Origin: Laburnicola sp. R22_1
Lineage: Eukaryota; Ascomycota; Dothideomycetes; Pleosporales; Didymosphaeriaceae
DNA length: 64,000 nt
Assembly: GCA_014281115.1 (NCBI GenBank)
Contig: JACONQ010000005.1
Coordinates: 1,178,001 to 1,242,000 of the forward strand
Direction of reading: 5' to 3'
The notes under the pieces are model-generated. The model was not told the DNA's origin and made no database searches. It saw only the letters and a program-made list of their open reading frames with translations. A program made the position numbers and the translations under genes. Positions within the stretch are counted from its first letter, which is position 1. The number at the start of each line of letters is the position of its first letter. Shown piece by piece: positions 1 to 9,992 of this stretch.

Positions 1-1891
1 GAAACGTACACATGCTGGTGCCGGTCATGACACGGTAGCTACCCATGGCCGTTGGAAACGTGCTCAGGATATTCTGTCCTGGGGATACAAGCTGAGGACT
101 TATGTTCAGCTCCCAGCTAGGGCCCCAGCTGGTCAAATCACCCGCAACGTAGCCTCCGTTGACATTATTCTCGAGCTCCTCAAGATAGACTTGAGATGCG
201 TTGGCGTTGGGAATCGTTACGGTGACGGTGGAGCCGTGTTCCAGCAGAGAGAGCCAGTGCTCAGCCTGATATGGCACCGCCTTTGCTACGCCTTGGATAC
301 CGTCGGCGTAGACGTACGGCTCGTCACGCATGGTCCTGATGATTGTAAGCTATAAGACTCTTATACCAATACAGTACTAGGACAAAAGTCTGACTACCGT
401 GTTGCCTCTGGATAGGTAACACGGAAACCGAATGGACTCAAACTTTTGTCCTGTAGCTGTAACAAAGAGGTGACATACAGATTATTCCGCTCATAGTAGA
501 CTAGAAAACGCCCGCCCTTTGCCGCTACATTCGCGCCCTGGTCTTGCGTATAACATTGCGTTGCTCGCGAGTCCGGAAACTCTAGTAAGACGATCCGTTC
601 GCTCAAATCTGGGGTGTTATCAGGTAGTGGTTTACAGGCATTGTTTGCTCCTGCCGCAGACCACAGCGGAAGTGTCGTATTAACTGCGAACGGGGGCACG
701 CCCATCAAGAAGCCGAAATCGGTTGTGTTGCTGTGACTGGTAGAGTTGGAATCAGTGGTGTAAGAGCCTCGTTGAAGAAGAGTAGGGAACAGTGTGTTCG
801 ACACGGCTCCTGTGCCAGTGACACTGTACCCCACGGCGGGCGAGGAGGCATAGAAGAGCCCCGCACCGCCGTCATTGCCCTCGGATACGACGATTGGGAT
901 GCCGGAATCGACGATACGGGATAAGACTACAGCCTTTGCACCCTGCGCCCAGCCAGAGGAACTGTTTGGTGGGTTAGCGTGTAGAGTAACCAAGGGGTCC
1001 AGTGAACACGAACTGGCCGTTTGAATATGAGATGACGTCCGACCCATCCTCAACCGCGCGAGCAAATGCAGCCAGCTCGATCTCGTCCGTCGACGTGGAA
1101 GTACACCCCCACATGCGGTAGGCAGCCAACTTGGCGCCTGGGGCAGAGCCTACGAAGCCATATTCGTTGTTTTTGAGCTGCGCGGCTATCGTACCTGCAA
1201 CGTGGGTGCCATGTCCTTCGCAGTTGTCCATTGGATCTTCATCCGGCTCTGCAGGCCTCACGCCGGGTAGGAAGTTGTCTCCCGTGAAGTCGTATCCGAC
1301 CTCTACCAGGCATCCTGGTCCAAAGCAGCCGCCCAGTGCTGGGTGCGTGTAATCGATGCCGCTGTCGATGATGGCGACCCGGAAACCCTTGCCCGTCACT
1401 CCTTCCGCATGCACCTTGTCGACCTGGGTCATGACATGTGGAGAAAAAGTCCGCTCAGTCTGAGCCTGGCGCTTAATGCGCGCATTCGGAGCGGTAGAAA
1501 GTGCTGCATCCGGTACCTGTGGCACCTCCCGCACATCGCGTCTGGTGATACGGTTGGGCCATATATTCCGGACTCGTGCCGTCGCTTGCATCCGGCGCAA
1601 AAATGGCCAGCTGTCGGGGGCGCTCGAATTTGAGCTCGAACTCCGGATCTGGAACGAAACGCCCTTGAAGAACCTGAAGCTCAGATCCATGCGGTGTTCG
1701 ACTTGCACTCCGTCAGCCGCGAGCGACTCGTAAAAAGCCGATGGAGTATCATCCTCATCGGCGAACTCGACAATGTACGCGCCGGGCAAAATGTCGCTTG
1801 CTTCTGCCGTGTGATCTTCCTGACGGATCGGCGTGGACAAGGCGAATTGCGCGCCCAGGAGGAAGGTCGCGATGACACAAGAGACCCTCAT
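1..1891 (-). CDS. Secreted subtilisin-like serine protease (S8 family, Vpr-like with PA insert), 3' end outside window
   Basis: Extracellular endopeptidase. Three exons are visible: 1891-1014, 961-398 and 335-10. Introns at 962-1013 and 336-397 and a third donor (gtacgt, from base 9) all keep the frame. I chose the Met at 1891 over the one at 1936 because it starts directly with a hydrophobic signal peptide (MRVSCVIATFLLGAQFALS). A propeptide (I9-like) follows, then the catalytic Asp (IIDSGID, about residue 176) and His (GHGTHVAGT, about residue 230). The second exon has the substrate-groove region (VVSEGNDGG) and a PA-type insert. The visible part ends at GTSM, the start of the catalytic-serine motif, so the rest of the gene lies beyond base 1. 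Oddity: the last ~55 coding bases of exon 2 and the second donor lie inside a small inverted-repeat element (378-453). Family assignment is firm; activity of this allele is not established. Confidence 0.88.
378..453. repeat. Small inverted-repeat element (copy A) inside the protease gene
   Basis: About 75 bases bounded by an 11-base perfect inverted repeat (AGGACAAAAGT at the left, ACTTTTGTCCT at the right). Diverged relatives lie at 23881-23960, 45453-45530 and 45545-45605, sharing the core GGATGGGTAATACGAAGGCC with changes. Here it covers the exon 2/intron 2 boundary of the subtilase. It looks like a very small MITE-like element; no protein is encoded. Confidence 0.65.
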
Positions 1892-2753
1892 CCTCGTTGC
1901 TGAGACCAAAAACGAAAACGATGGCGATGCGTGCAATTGATTGCAGCCTCGAGGTCGTCAATACATGTACCAAATCCGTGGCCGTGGCAGCGCGCGGCTC
2001 TCCCAGGATGATCGTGCATTCTGTTCTATAGGGGGACAGAAAACGGCCAGAATTGCCCGATTTGCCCTTGGAGAGAGAGGAAAATAGAAACACAAGAGTC
2101 AGGAACAGAGATGGTGTACCCCGCGTTCGATCCGTCTATTCAACGAGGTCCACTCTGTAATATCAAATATGGCACCCATGCCAATCTTGGACTACGACGG
2201 GTGAGCCGGTGCAGACGCGGGTCTTCTCCTTACCTACAAAGGTACCATGATCAGTCAGTACCTTAGGTGTATACCTTTTAAAACTCTTTACAGATCACTC
2301 ACCACTGTGAACTCCGGTGTGTCTTAGCGAATCTTGTTCTTTGCCCCTTGTGAGGTTCGAGGACGGAGCTCGGTCTCGACGCGTCTGAAGTTAGCGCATA
2401 ATAGGATGGAAATTGAGCGAGTAAGTCGGCCCTATTTTAATTCGTTTACGGCGTTTCCGTTCATCGACCCAAATAAGAAGCTACCCTAGAACCGGCTAAA
2501 TTAGCCTTACCCCGGTGCTACGGGTCGCGCCATCGTGACGCACATGGCCACGGTAGTACCGTAGTGCAGACTGTACGGTATGTACGTGCTACTCAATTCT
2601 AACCTACACATACATGTTGTATGCATTGCATGGTGCCACAGCCAGCCGTACGGGTTGGTGTCTTAAATGCGGACGTCCCGGTAGCCCATAATAGAGATTA
2701 CAACTATTGGTGGAAATAGATCATCCACCAGGACGGTAATCACGAGAGCGCCT
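1892..2753. other. Intergenic region upstream of the protease
   Basis: About 860 bases without a supportable gene. It should hold the promoter and 5' UTR of the leftward protease gene. Open frames on both strands are short and have no recognisable domains. The Fot1 element starts at its right edge. Confidence 0.6.
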
Positions 2754-2755
2754 TA

Positions 2756-2812
2756 ACGTAATCCACCAGTGAGCTGCGTACACCACTGAGCTGCGCACCC
2801 CACCAAAACGCG
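2756..2812 (+). repeat. Left terminal inverted repeat of the Fot1/pogo element
   Basis: 57 bases identical to the reverse complement of 13349-13405. The internal CAGTGAGCTGCGTAC/CACTGAGCTGCGCAC pair probably forms paired transposase-binding sites (inference). Confidence 0.93.
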
Positions 2813-3705
2813 TGCGCCTTTTTGACAGATAACTAAACAACAACTGAATTAAACCTATATAAATATACATACAAAATATTCCTAATTGCTTCTACATTAA
2901 GTCCTCTTGTAGCCTTGCACATGGCACTTTGAGCATGTTAGTGGTGCTCGCTGATAGCTCTAAGATGCCTGGCGCTGGACATCTACCTGCGCCCTCATTT
3001 CTGCCTCTGCAGCCAGCCTCTAACCTTTTTGGCCTGTGAGAGTCCCTCCTGTAGCAATATACTGCCGTCGCTGTTGCCTCTTTTTCTCTTGGCGATAGTT
3101 GGCCTAACATAGCTTAGTGTTCTTTTTAGTAAGGATTGTCGCAGAGTGCATCGCTATCTAATATCCTTTCACAAGCTAAGCTAGAGCCTGACGTGTAGGG
3201 CTCTGCGATTAACAACTAAGGAAGTCACGCAGTAGCTAGGCCTGCTGCTGCAGCTAAGCAACTGTGTGAGGCGTCTTAGCAGTCCAGCGCCTCTCACTAT
3301 TAGCTTCTTGCCTTGGGGGAGACGGCGTTCGGACCACAGTGAGCGACGATAGGACGCGCTTAGGATAGTGTAGGACAAGCCCTGCTGCTTAAAAGCCACT
3401 CTTAATTAACTGCTCTAAGAAGACTGAAGCCCTAATACGCGTGTAGATATCAAGAAATTACTGCTTATTAATGTGAAAGATATGATTGCGCGCGAGCTCA
3501 GACACCTTGCGTCCGTACGCAGCTTTGAGCGGCGCGTAGCAGGCAACATCTAGCGGCTGCAGCAGATGTGAGCTATAAGCTAGCATACAAAGACTAATAA
3601 TCTTGTTCTCTATACAGAACTAATTAAACTTAGGCGTTGTATAGCTGCCATAGCCGTCTAGGATAAGCAGGCGATAGGCTCTAGCTAAGCGCAACGCGGT
3701 CTAAT

Positions 3706-4023
3706 TGTCAGATATCAGGTCACTGGAAATCACTGTGATTTCACTGTGAAATCCAGTAGTCACGGGCGTCCGATCACATGGTCTCCTTATGACGACAGTT
3801 GGTGTAACTTAGAGTGATTTCACTGTGAGATCACTGTGAAATACACAAAGGAGACTGGCGTACTACTGTTACACTACTCCGCACTATTACTAGTGCGTCT
3901 TAGCGCTAGATAGATATTGCGTACGATAGCTGAGCTTCTCCGACAGAGATCACTCGACAATCAATTCATCATCAAATCCATCACTTTCATCTCATCTCAT
4001 CAAAGATACTTACGTATCTGACA
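3706..4023 (+). repeat. 5' LTR of Copia copy 1
   Basis: 318 bases, TG...CA ends (TGTCAG...CTGACA). It should contain the promoter (U3) and polyadenylation signals. The first half carries two 11-bp phased palindrome arrays (see 3720-3840). The bases just after the LTR (ATTAAGAGTCTCACTGCC) do not match the usual initiator-Met tRNA primer site that I would expect, so the priming mechanism is open. Confidence 0.95.
3720..3840. promoter_or_regulatory. Phased CACTGTGA palindrome arrays in the LTR U3
   Basis: CACTGTGA occurs at 3731, 3742, 3822 and 3833, in two pairs spaced exactly 11 bases. Each pair is preceded at another 11 bases by a weaker match (CACTGGAA at 3720, TAGAGTGA at 3811). The same layout recurs in the 3' LTR (offset 5,213) and in both LTRs of the second Copia. 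About one helical turn of spacing suggests cooperative protein binding in the element's promoter (inference); the factor is unknown. Confidence 0.5.
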
Positions 4024-4059
4024 ATTAAGAGTCTCACTGCCTCAATCAAACCAAAAATC

Positions 4060-5316
4060 ATGTCTCTATCAACACTTAGGGATCCCACAGTGATCCTGAC
4101 CGATTACTCGAACTACACACCATGGCTGAGGCAAATCAATGCCCGAGCCCAGTCGTTGAAAGCATGGGATCTTATTAACCCATCCCTCAACAATGAACCG
4201 ATGGCAGAACCGGTCATGCCAGTCGCACCGAATATTGGTGCCTATCAACCAGCTCCCGCTTTCGTCAACGGAAACACCAACAACGCCCATCCATCGCTAC
4301 CGTCGCACCTATCGCCGGCTGGCGAAAAGGCGTACAAAATCGATACCGATTTCTATAAGAATTAACTCGAAATCTACAAGCTCCTAGATCGAAAGTACGA
4401 ACAGGAGAAGGAGAACCTAGATAAGCTGGTTATTCTCATTCAAACCACCACCTCGGCACATTTACAGTCCAATTGCTGCACCCCAGGTGAATCAATCAGA
4501 CAATGGATCAAGAACCTCACGAAAACGGTTGGGGTTGACCAACACGATGAACAAAGAAGAGCAAGGATCAGGTACCAAGACGCTCTCAAACCAATGAGAT
4601 CAGTCGGTTCATGGTACACCTGGCTCGCTGAGTACGATCATGCGGCTACAGAAGCTGAGTACAATCGTGTGTCAGAGCTTCGGGAGCTAGACTTAGTCAA
4701 ACAAGATTTCATGAAAGCGGTCACTAATGTCGCATCCCAATGGGTTACGACCTTCCTGCAACACGGAAGTAAGGACAAGACCGTTAATAGAAAAGAGATG
4801 GTGAAACTCTTCCGAGAACAAATGGTAATGCAGCACCCAATTAAGGGTAAACAAAGGGGCGCCTTTGCTGTTGCAGGACCATCTCTCGCTGACGGTGGTG
4901 TAACCACCCAGGCCGCAGCTGGGGACGCCCAACCTGTGGATGAAGCAGCATCACCCAAGCGAGGCAGATCACGCGCCAATAAAGCTGGCCCTAAAGCCAA
5001 ATCCAAGCAGTCCGTACGAGTCACTGACGATGAGCCAACGGCAGTTGGAGGCCAAGAGGGATCAAACCCCAAGTGCCCTGCTTGTGAACAACGCCATAGT
5101 CTGAAAGACTGCTTTTACGCATTCCCCGACAAACGACCTGAATGGTTCAAACCAAAGCCTGCTATGGAGGCGGTTATGACATACAGGTTGGAGAATGACC
5201 CTGTGCTCATGGAGCGCATGAGATCCGTAAAGCGTCAAAAGTCACAGACACCAAAGAGCAAACAATCAAAGACCCCTACTCCAACTCAAATCACTGAGAT
5301 TACTGACGATGAATGA
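4060..5316 (+). pseudogene. Copia gag polyprotein, one internal nonsense codon
   Basis: Single frame of 419 codons from ATG 4060 to TGA 5314-5316, interrupted by TAA at 4363-4365 where CAA would be expected. The N-terminal half resembles the UBN2/DUF4219 gag of Copia elements (YTPWLRQINARAQSLKAWDL). Near the C terminus, at about 5071-5110, is a compact zinc-knuckle-like C-x2-C-x3-H-x4-C (CPACEQRHSLKDC), one residue shorter than the common CCHC. The frame continues in register into pol after the TGA. The same TAA is present in the other copy (21678-21680), so it is not a private mutation of this copy. Confidence 0.85.
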
Positions 5317-8300
5317 CTAGATGGCAGACAGATCACTATCCTCTCAGCGAGCTTCAATGCTATCGCAGCCTCCTACCACTCAGACCCGAACACATACCCA
5401 CTACGTGACTCCGCGATCCTCAATTCTAGCACAACCTGCCACATCTTCAATAACATTGATCGCTTCGTCTCATGGCGACCACCGTCGCCAGGAGACTTCG
5501 TATGGGCGGGATCATCACGAGCATGGATAAGGGGATATAGGAGTGTCCATCTTCACGTCAAGAGTAAGGAGGGAAATTGCTCAGTAAGGTTAGACAACGT
5601 CGCCTACTGTCCTGGTCTACTTTGCAACCTAGTGTCCTTCCGATTACTCCGAAGGCAAGGCCTCTGGTGGGACACCAAGTTAGACCCAACAACAATCAGG
5701 AGACGAGACAATACGATCCTGGCCGAACTCCAAGAAATCTACGATCAATGGGTACTGGAGTTCATACCAACATCAAAATTAACTTGTACCACGATCAATA
5801 GTACGTACGCTACACACAAATTTACCTCGCGCACCACACGACAAGCGCAGAAGGTGAACGCCATCACATGGCACAAACGACTAGGCCACCCAGGCCCTCA
5901 GGCACTGGAGCACACAGTGAATCACAGTGAAGGGGTACGTATCAAAGGGTTGACCACGGTCCAATGCGACGCTTGCGGCAGATCAAAGCTCAGGCGACAA
6001 ATCAGACGTCAGGCTAGACAAATCAACGATGGCCCAGGAGAGAGAGTCGCTATAGACTTTCACGACTTCGAAGACAAGAGCTCAACCGGCGAAAAGAGTA
6101 TGATGCTCATCTCCGATCGTTTCTCAGGCATAGCTTGGGACTTCTACTTTAAAGACAATCGACCAGCACGAACAATTATCAAGCTGCTGAAGGAATTTGT
6201 ACTATTTATGAAAGTACAGTTCAAGGTGACTATAAAAGTTATCGAATCCGACAATGAGATTTTCTCAGTTAAACAAGACGTTCATAGGTGGTGTGTCAAT
6301 GAAGGGGTTGTTATTGAGCCTTCAGCACCCGATACCCAAGCTCAAAATGGAGGGGCTGAACGCTCAGGGGGTGTAATCAAGGAAAAGAGCCGTGCAATGC
6401 GACTTGACGCCAACCTCCCCTGGACACTATGGCCAGAGATCACACGAGCGGCCGTATACCTGTATAATCGAACGCCAAACTACGCCAATCAATGGCAATC
6501 ACCACACGAAGTATTTTTTACAACAGTTGCCTACCAAAACGGCATCGTCACCCAACCGAAGAAACCAAACCAGGCTCACCTCAGAGCCTACGGCTGTAAA
6601 GCTTTTGCCTTGACCGACGATACAAAACGCGGCAAGAGCAAGCTCCAAAGGCTCGACCCAAAGGCATGGGTTGGTTACCTAGTGGGCTATCGATCAACAA
6701 ACATCTGGAGAGTATGGATACCTCCACTTAACAAAGTTATCAGCACACGCGACGTCATCTTTGACGAAAATCAAGTGTTCTCAGGTAAACAAGAAGACCT
6801 GTTGGACAACCTCATGCACAGCACTACTGAAGAGATTGCTGCATGGACCCGAATAGTGGAGCTACCGCCCTCACCACCGGAACATAAAAATACGGAGTCT
6901 TTCTACGAGGATGAGTCGATCATTGACTCTCACGAGGAGGACGAGGGTGCTCCAGGGTACTATCAAGGGAGGAAGATCAATTACACCTACCCAACACCAC
7001 CGGAGACACCTCCGCCTGTCGCACTGCTTGCCCAATCAATGGTGAGTTTCGAACAGGACCAAATTGAAAAATTACCCATAGGAACACCACAGCCAGATCA
7101 ACGCGCTGTGCCATGGGCAGCCGCCTTCCTTGCAGGTACACTCGCAGGAAGTAGAGGCAAATATAAGGGGAAGCCACTCGACAAAGCTCAATTTAATCGC
7201 ATGCTCGCAGCAGGCAAGAAACCCCATCAAAGTCAACTGCCGGAACCTCCATCATGCAGAACCCAGATAGATAATCATCCGTTATTCGAAATGTGGAAGG
7301 ATGCCGAGCGATCCCATCTACAAAGTCACAAAGAAATGAGGTCTTGGAGCGAGGTGCCCGCAGCCTTAGTGCGATCACGCGGTCACCAGATTCTCGACTG
7401 TATGTGGGTATATACCTACAAACTTGATAAACATCACAGATTACAGAAGTGCAAGGCAAGGCTGGTAGTGCGCGGAGATCAACAACGCCATCTCACTACA
7501 CAGGATACCTATGCCGCAACACTCGCAGGTAGATCATTTCGCCTGCTTATGTCAACAGCGGCTCGGTTTGACCTAGAGCTAAGCCAGTACGACGTTACTA
7601 ACGCCTTCGTCCACGCGAACCTGGACAGAGAAATCTACATGCGGATGCCCCGAGGTTATACCCAAAGAGGCACCATCCTACAGTTGCACAAGGCACTGTA
7701 TGGCTTACGCATCTCACCACTACTGTGGCAGAGAGAATTCACCAGTGCGCTCAAGGATCTCGGTTTTACCGCAGTCCCGCACGAACCTTGCTGTATGATC
7801 AAAGACAGCATCATCATCTTCTTCTATGTAGACGACCTCATCGTCGCATACTCGAAAGATCAAAAGCACGCTGCCGATGCAGTGATGAAAAAGATAGGTA
7901 CAAAGTTCACCCTGACTGGTGGTAACGATCTACAGTGGTTCCTAGGCATTGAAGTCGTCAGAGACCGTGCCAACAGGCAACTCTGGTTATCACAGAGGTC
8001 CTACGTGGACAAGATCAGTCGTCTAATCGACCAACGCGACCTCAAACACGATACCCCAATGTCAGCAGTCGAACTGTTACCTCAAGAAGGACTCGCCACA
8101 ATGGCAAAGATCAATCGGTACCAGCGGAAGGTGGGATCAATCCTCTACGCTGCAGTAACCACGCGCCCGGACATAGCTTTTGCAAGCTCCCGATTATCGC
8201 GCTTCCTTTCAAACCCCAGCGACGACCATCACAACGCCGCCGACCGCGTACTGCTATACCTATCATCCACCCGATCACTAGGGCTACGATTTGGAGGAGC

Positions 8301-8853
8301 AGACACTTACGAGGTTGCGAGCGACGCGTCGTTTGCAGACAACACCCTTGATAGAAAGAGCTCACAGGGGTACATCATCAAATTGTTTGGTGGCCTTGTC
8401 GCCTGGAAGGCAAACAAACAAGACACCGTCACTACTTCGACAACTGAAGCTGAGTTGCTAGCACTTTCACAAGTTGCAAAAGAGGCACTGTTTACAGCTC
8501 GGTTAATCGATGAACTTAAGATCAAACTGTCGCTATCAACAATTACCATCAATTGCGACAACCAACAAACTATTCGACTTGTTACTGAGGAAATCGCCAA
8601 ATTGCAAACTAAGCTCAGGCATGTCGACATACACAATCATTGGCTTCGACAAGAAGTAGTACGTGGAGCTATCAAAGTCCAGTACCAGCAATCAGAAGAA
8701 ATGGCAGCAGATGGTCTTACAAAAGCTCTGCCAGCCGCCACATGGACCAAGTTCTTGAATCAACTAGGACTTGAAGACGTCAGGGGAAGGATTACCGACC
8801 AAGAGGCCGACCTCGACGAGTTAGAAGACAGGATGGAAGCTTTTGAACTATGA
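5317..8853 (+). CDS. Copia pol polyprotein: protease remnant, integrase, reverse transcriptase, RNase H
   Basis: Open frame of about 1,178 codons, in the same frame as gag after a TGA; the first ATG is at 5632. Order: aspartic protease region at about 5420-5450, where the expected Asp-Ser-Gly triad reads Asn-Ser-Ser; GAG-pre-integrase zinc finger (WHKRLGHPG... CDACGRSK) at about 5870-5990; integrase core with Asp, Asp (VIESDNEIF) and Glu (GGAERSGG); reverse transcriptase with YVDD at about 7826-7837; and Copia-type RNase H (SDASFADN, STTEAELLALS, DNQQT). The frame is intact except for the altered protease motif. The protein could reverse-transcribe and integrate only if gag and protease are supplied by readthrough or by another copy (inference). 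Confidence 0.9.
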   Translation, partial: LDGRQITILSASFNAIAASYHSDPNTYPLRDSAILNSSTTCHIFNNIDRFVSWRPPSPGDFVWAGSSRAWIRGYRSVHLHVKSKEGNCSVRLDNVAYCPGLLCNLVSFRLLRRQGLWWDTKLDPTTIRRRDNTILAELQEIYDQWVLEFIPTSKLTCTTINSTYATHKFTSRTTRQAQKVNAITWHKRLGHPGPQALEHTVNHSEGVRIKGLTTVQCDACGRSKLRRQIRRQARQINDGPGERVAIDFHDFEDKSSTGEKSMMLISDRFSGIAWDFYFKDNRPARTIIKLLKEFVLFMKVQFKVTIKVIESDNEIFSVKQDVHRWCVNEGVVIEPSAPDTQAQNGGAERSGGVIKEKSRAMRLDANLPWTLWPEITRAAVYLYNRTPNYANQWQSPHEVFFTTVAYQNGIVTQPKKPNQAHLRAYGCKAFALTDDTKRGKSKLQRLDPKAWVGYLVGYRSTNIWRVWIPPLNKVISTRDVIFDENQVFSGKQEDLLDNLMHSTTEEIAAWTRIVELPPSPPEHKNTESFYEDESIIDSHEEDEGAPGYYQGRKINYTYPTPPETPPPVALLAQSMVSFEQDQIEKLPIGTPQPDQRAVPWAAAFLAGTLAGSRGKYKGKPLDKAQFNRMLAAGKKPHQSQLPEPPSCRTQIDNHPLFEMWKDAERSHLQSHKEMRSWSEVPAALVRSRGHQILDCMWVYTYKLDKHHRLQKCKARLVVRGDQQRHLTTQDTYAATLAGRSFRLLMSTAARFDLELSQYDVTNAFVHANLDREIYMRMPRGYTQRGTILQLHKALYGLRISPLLWQREFTSALKDLGFTAVPHEPCCMIKDSIIIFFYVDDLIVAYSKDQKHAADAVMKKIGTKFTLTGGNDLQWFLGIEVVRDRANRQLWLSQRSYVDKISRLIDQRDLKHDTPMSAVELLPQEGLATMAKINRYQRKVGSILYAAVTTRPDIAFASSRLSRFLSNPSDDHHNAADRVLLYLSSTRSLGLRFGGADTYEVASDASFADNTLDRKSSQGYIIKLFGGLVAWKANKQDTVTTSTTEAELLALSQVAKEALFTARLIDELKIKLSLSTITINCDNQQTIRLVTEEIAKLQTKLRHVDIHNHWLRQEVVRGAIKVQYQQSEEMAADGLTKALPAATWTKFLNQLGLEDVRGRITDQEADLDELEDRMEAFEL

Positions 8854-8906
8854 GCAATAGTACAACTGCGCAAGAGATAGTTCAGCTTGGCCCTCTGAGG
8901 ATCCAA

Positions 8907-8918
8907 GCTGAGGGGGTG
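8907..8918 (+). other. Polypurine tract of Copia copy 1
   Basis: Purine-rich GCTGAGGGGGTG directly before the 3' LTR; the expected plus-strand primer position. In copy 2 the same place (complement of 17125-17136) has one G-to-A change. Confidence 0.7.
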
Positions 8919-9236
8919 TGTCAGATATCAGGTCACTGGAAATCACTGTGATTTCACTGTGAAATCCAGTAGTCACGGGCGTCCGATCACATGGTCTCCT
9001 TATGACGACAGTTGGTGTAACTTAGAGTGATTTCACTGTGAGATCACTGTGAAATACACAAAGGAGACTGGCGTACTACTGTTACACTACTCCGCACTAT
9101 TACTAGTGCGTCTTAGCGCTAGATAGATATTGCGTACGATAGCTGAGCTTCTCCGACAGAGATCACTCGACAATCAATTCATCATCAAATCCATCACTTT
9201 CATCTCATCTCATCAAAGATACTTACGTATCTGACA
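8919..9236 (+). repeat. 3' LTR of Copia copy 1
   Basis: 318 bases; I see no difference from the 5' LTR at 3706-4023. Followed by the CTAAT target duplication at 9237-9241. Confidence 0.95.
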
Positions 9237-9992
9237 CTAATAGTTGAAGTGCTTGAGCTATTCTAGGCCAAGCTCATTAGTTGTCTAGCTATTATCGCTT
9301 ACTGCAAGCCTCTAGTTGCCTAGGATAAGCCAATACTAGCTAGCTTAGTGTAGCTTTCTAGATAGTATAATAAATAGCGAGAGCGCCCAGCCTGACGCGC
9401 TAACATATTTAATTACTGTGACCTAGTCGCGATTGCCAGGCTGTATAGCAATTGCTCGCCCAACTCTATTAGAGCTTGTAACGACCTTAGACGTGCTAGC
9501 AACCCCTATTATGAATCCTGTCTTATCAAAATTGTATGTGTCCTTATCTGTTATGCCGTACTTCTGACGCGTGTCCTTAATAAGCTTGAACCAGGCTCTA
9601 AACTTAACTAGATCCTAACAGAGAGCACGCTAAGCATGCAGCTTCCTGTCCCACTTAGTTATGAGCTCTGCCTAGCTGTTGACAAAGCGTGACACCTAGT
9701 TCTTGCCAATAGGCTGTGGAGGCGGGATCTGGCCTTAAGCTTGAAGCAGGACGTCTGCCATTCAGCGCACATTAATAATATAGGGTGGAAAGCCTCGTCC
9801 ATCAAGGTCTAGGATCCAGCGAACGAGAGACTGTTCTTTAAGAGGCGATAGCTTGCGTTTGTCGCACGTTGTCTCAATTCTAGCTTAGACACCACGGAGG
9901 CGCGACTAGAGGGTTGATTTGGGGACATCGTAGGCTGCTGCTATAGCGCGAATTGACTAATGAGGATAAGACATGATTAAGACAAGGGCAAG

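Larger units (their letters stand above)
3706..9236 (+). mobile_element. Ty1/Copia LTR retrotransposon, full-length copy 1
   Basis: 5,531 bases with 318-base LTRs (3706-4023 and 8919-9236) that appear identical by eye, starting TGTCAGATATC and ending ATCTGACA. A 5-base target duplication CTAAT lies at 3701-3705 and 9237-9241. Identical LTRs indicate recent insertion into the already decayed Fot1 element. It encodes gag and then pol in Copia order (integrase before reverse transcriptase). Pol is open, but gag has a nonsense codon and gag is separated from pol by a stop in the same frame. A second copy of exactly the same length lies at 16807-22337. Confidence 0.95.
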
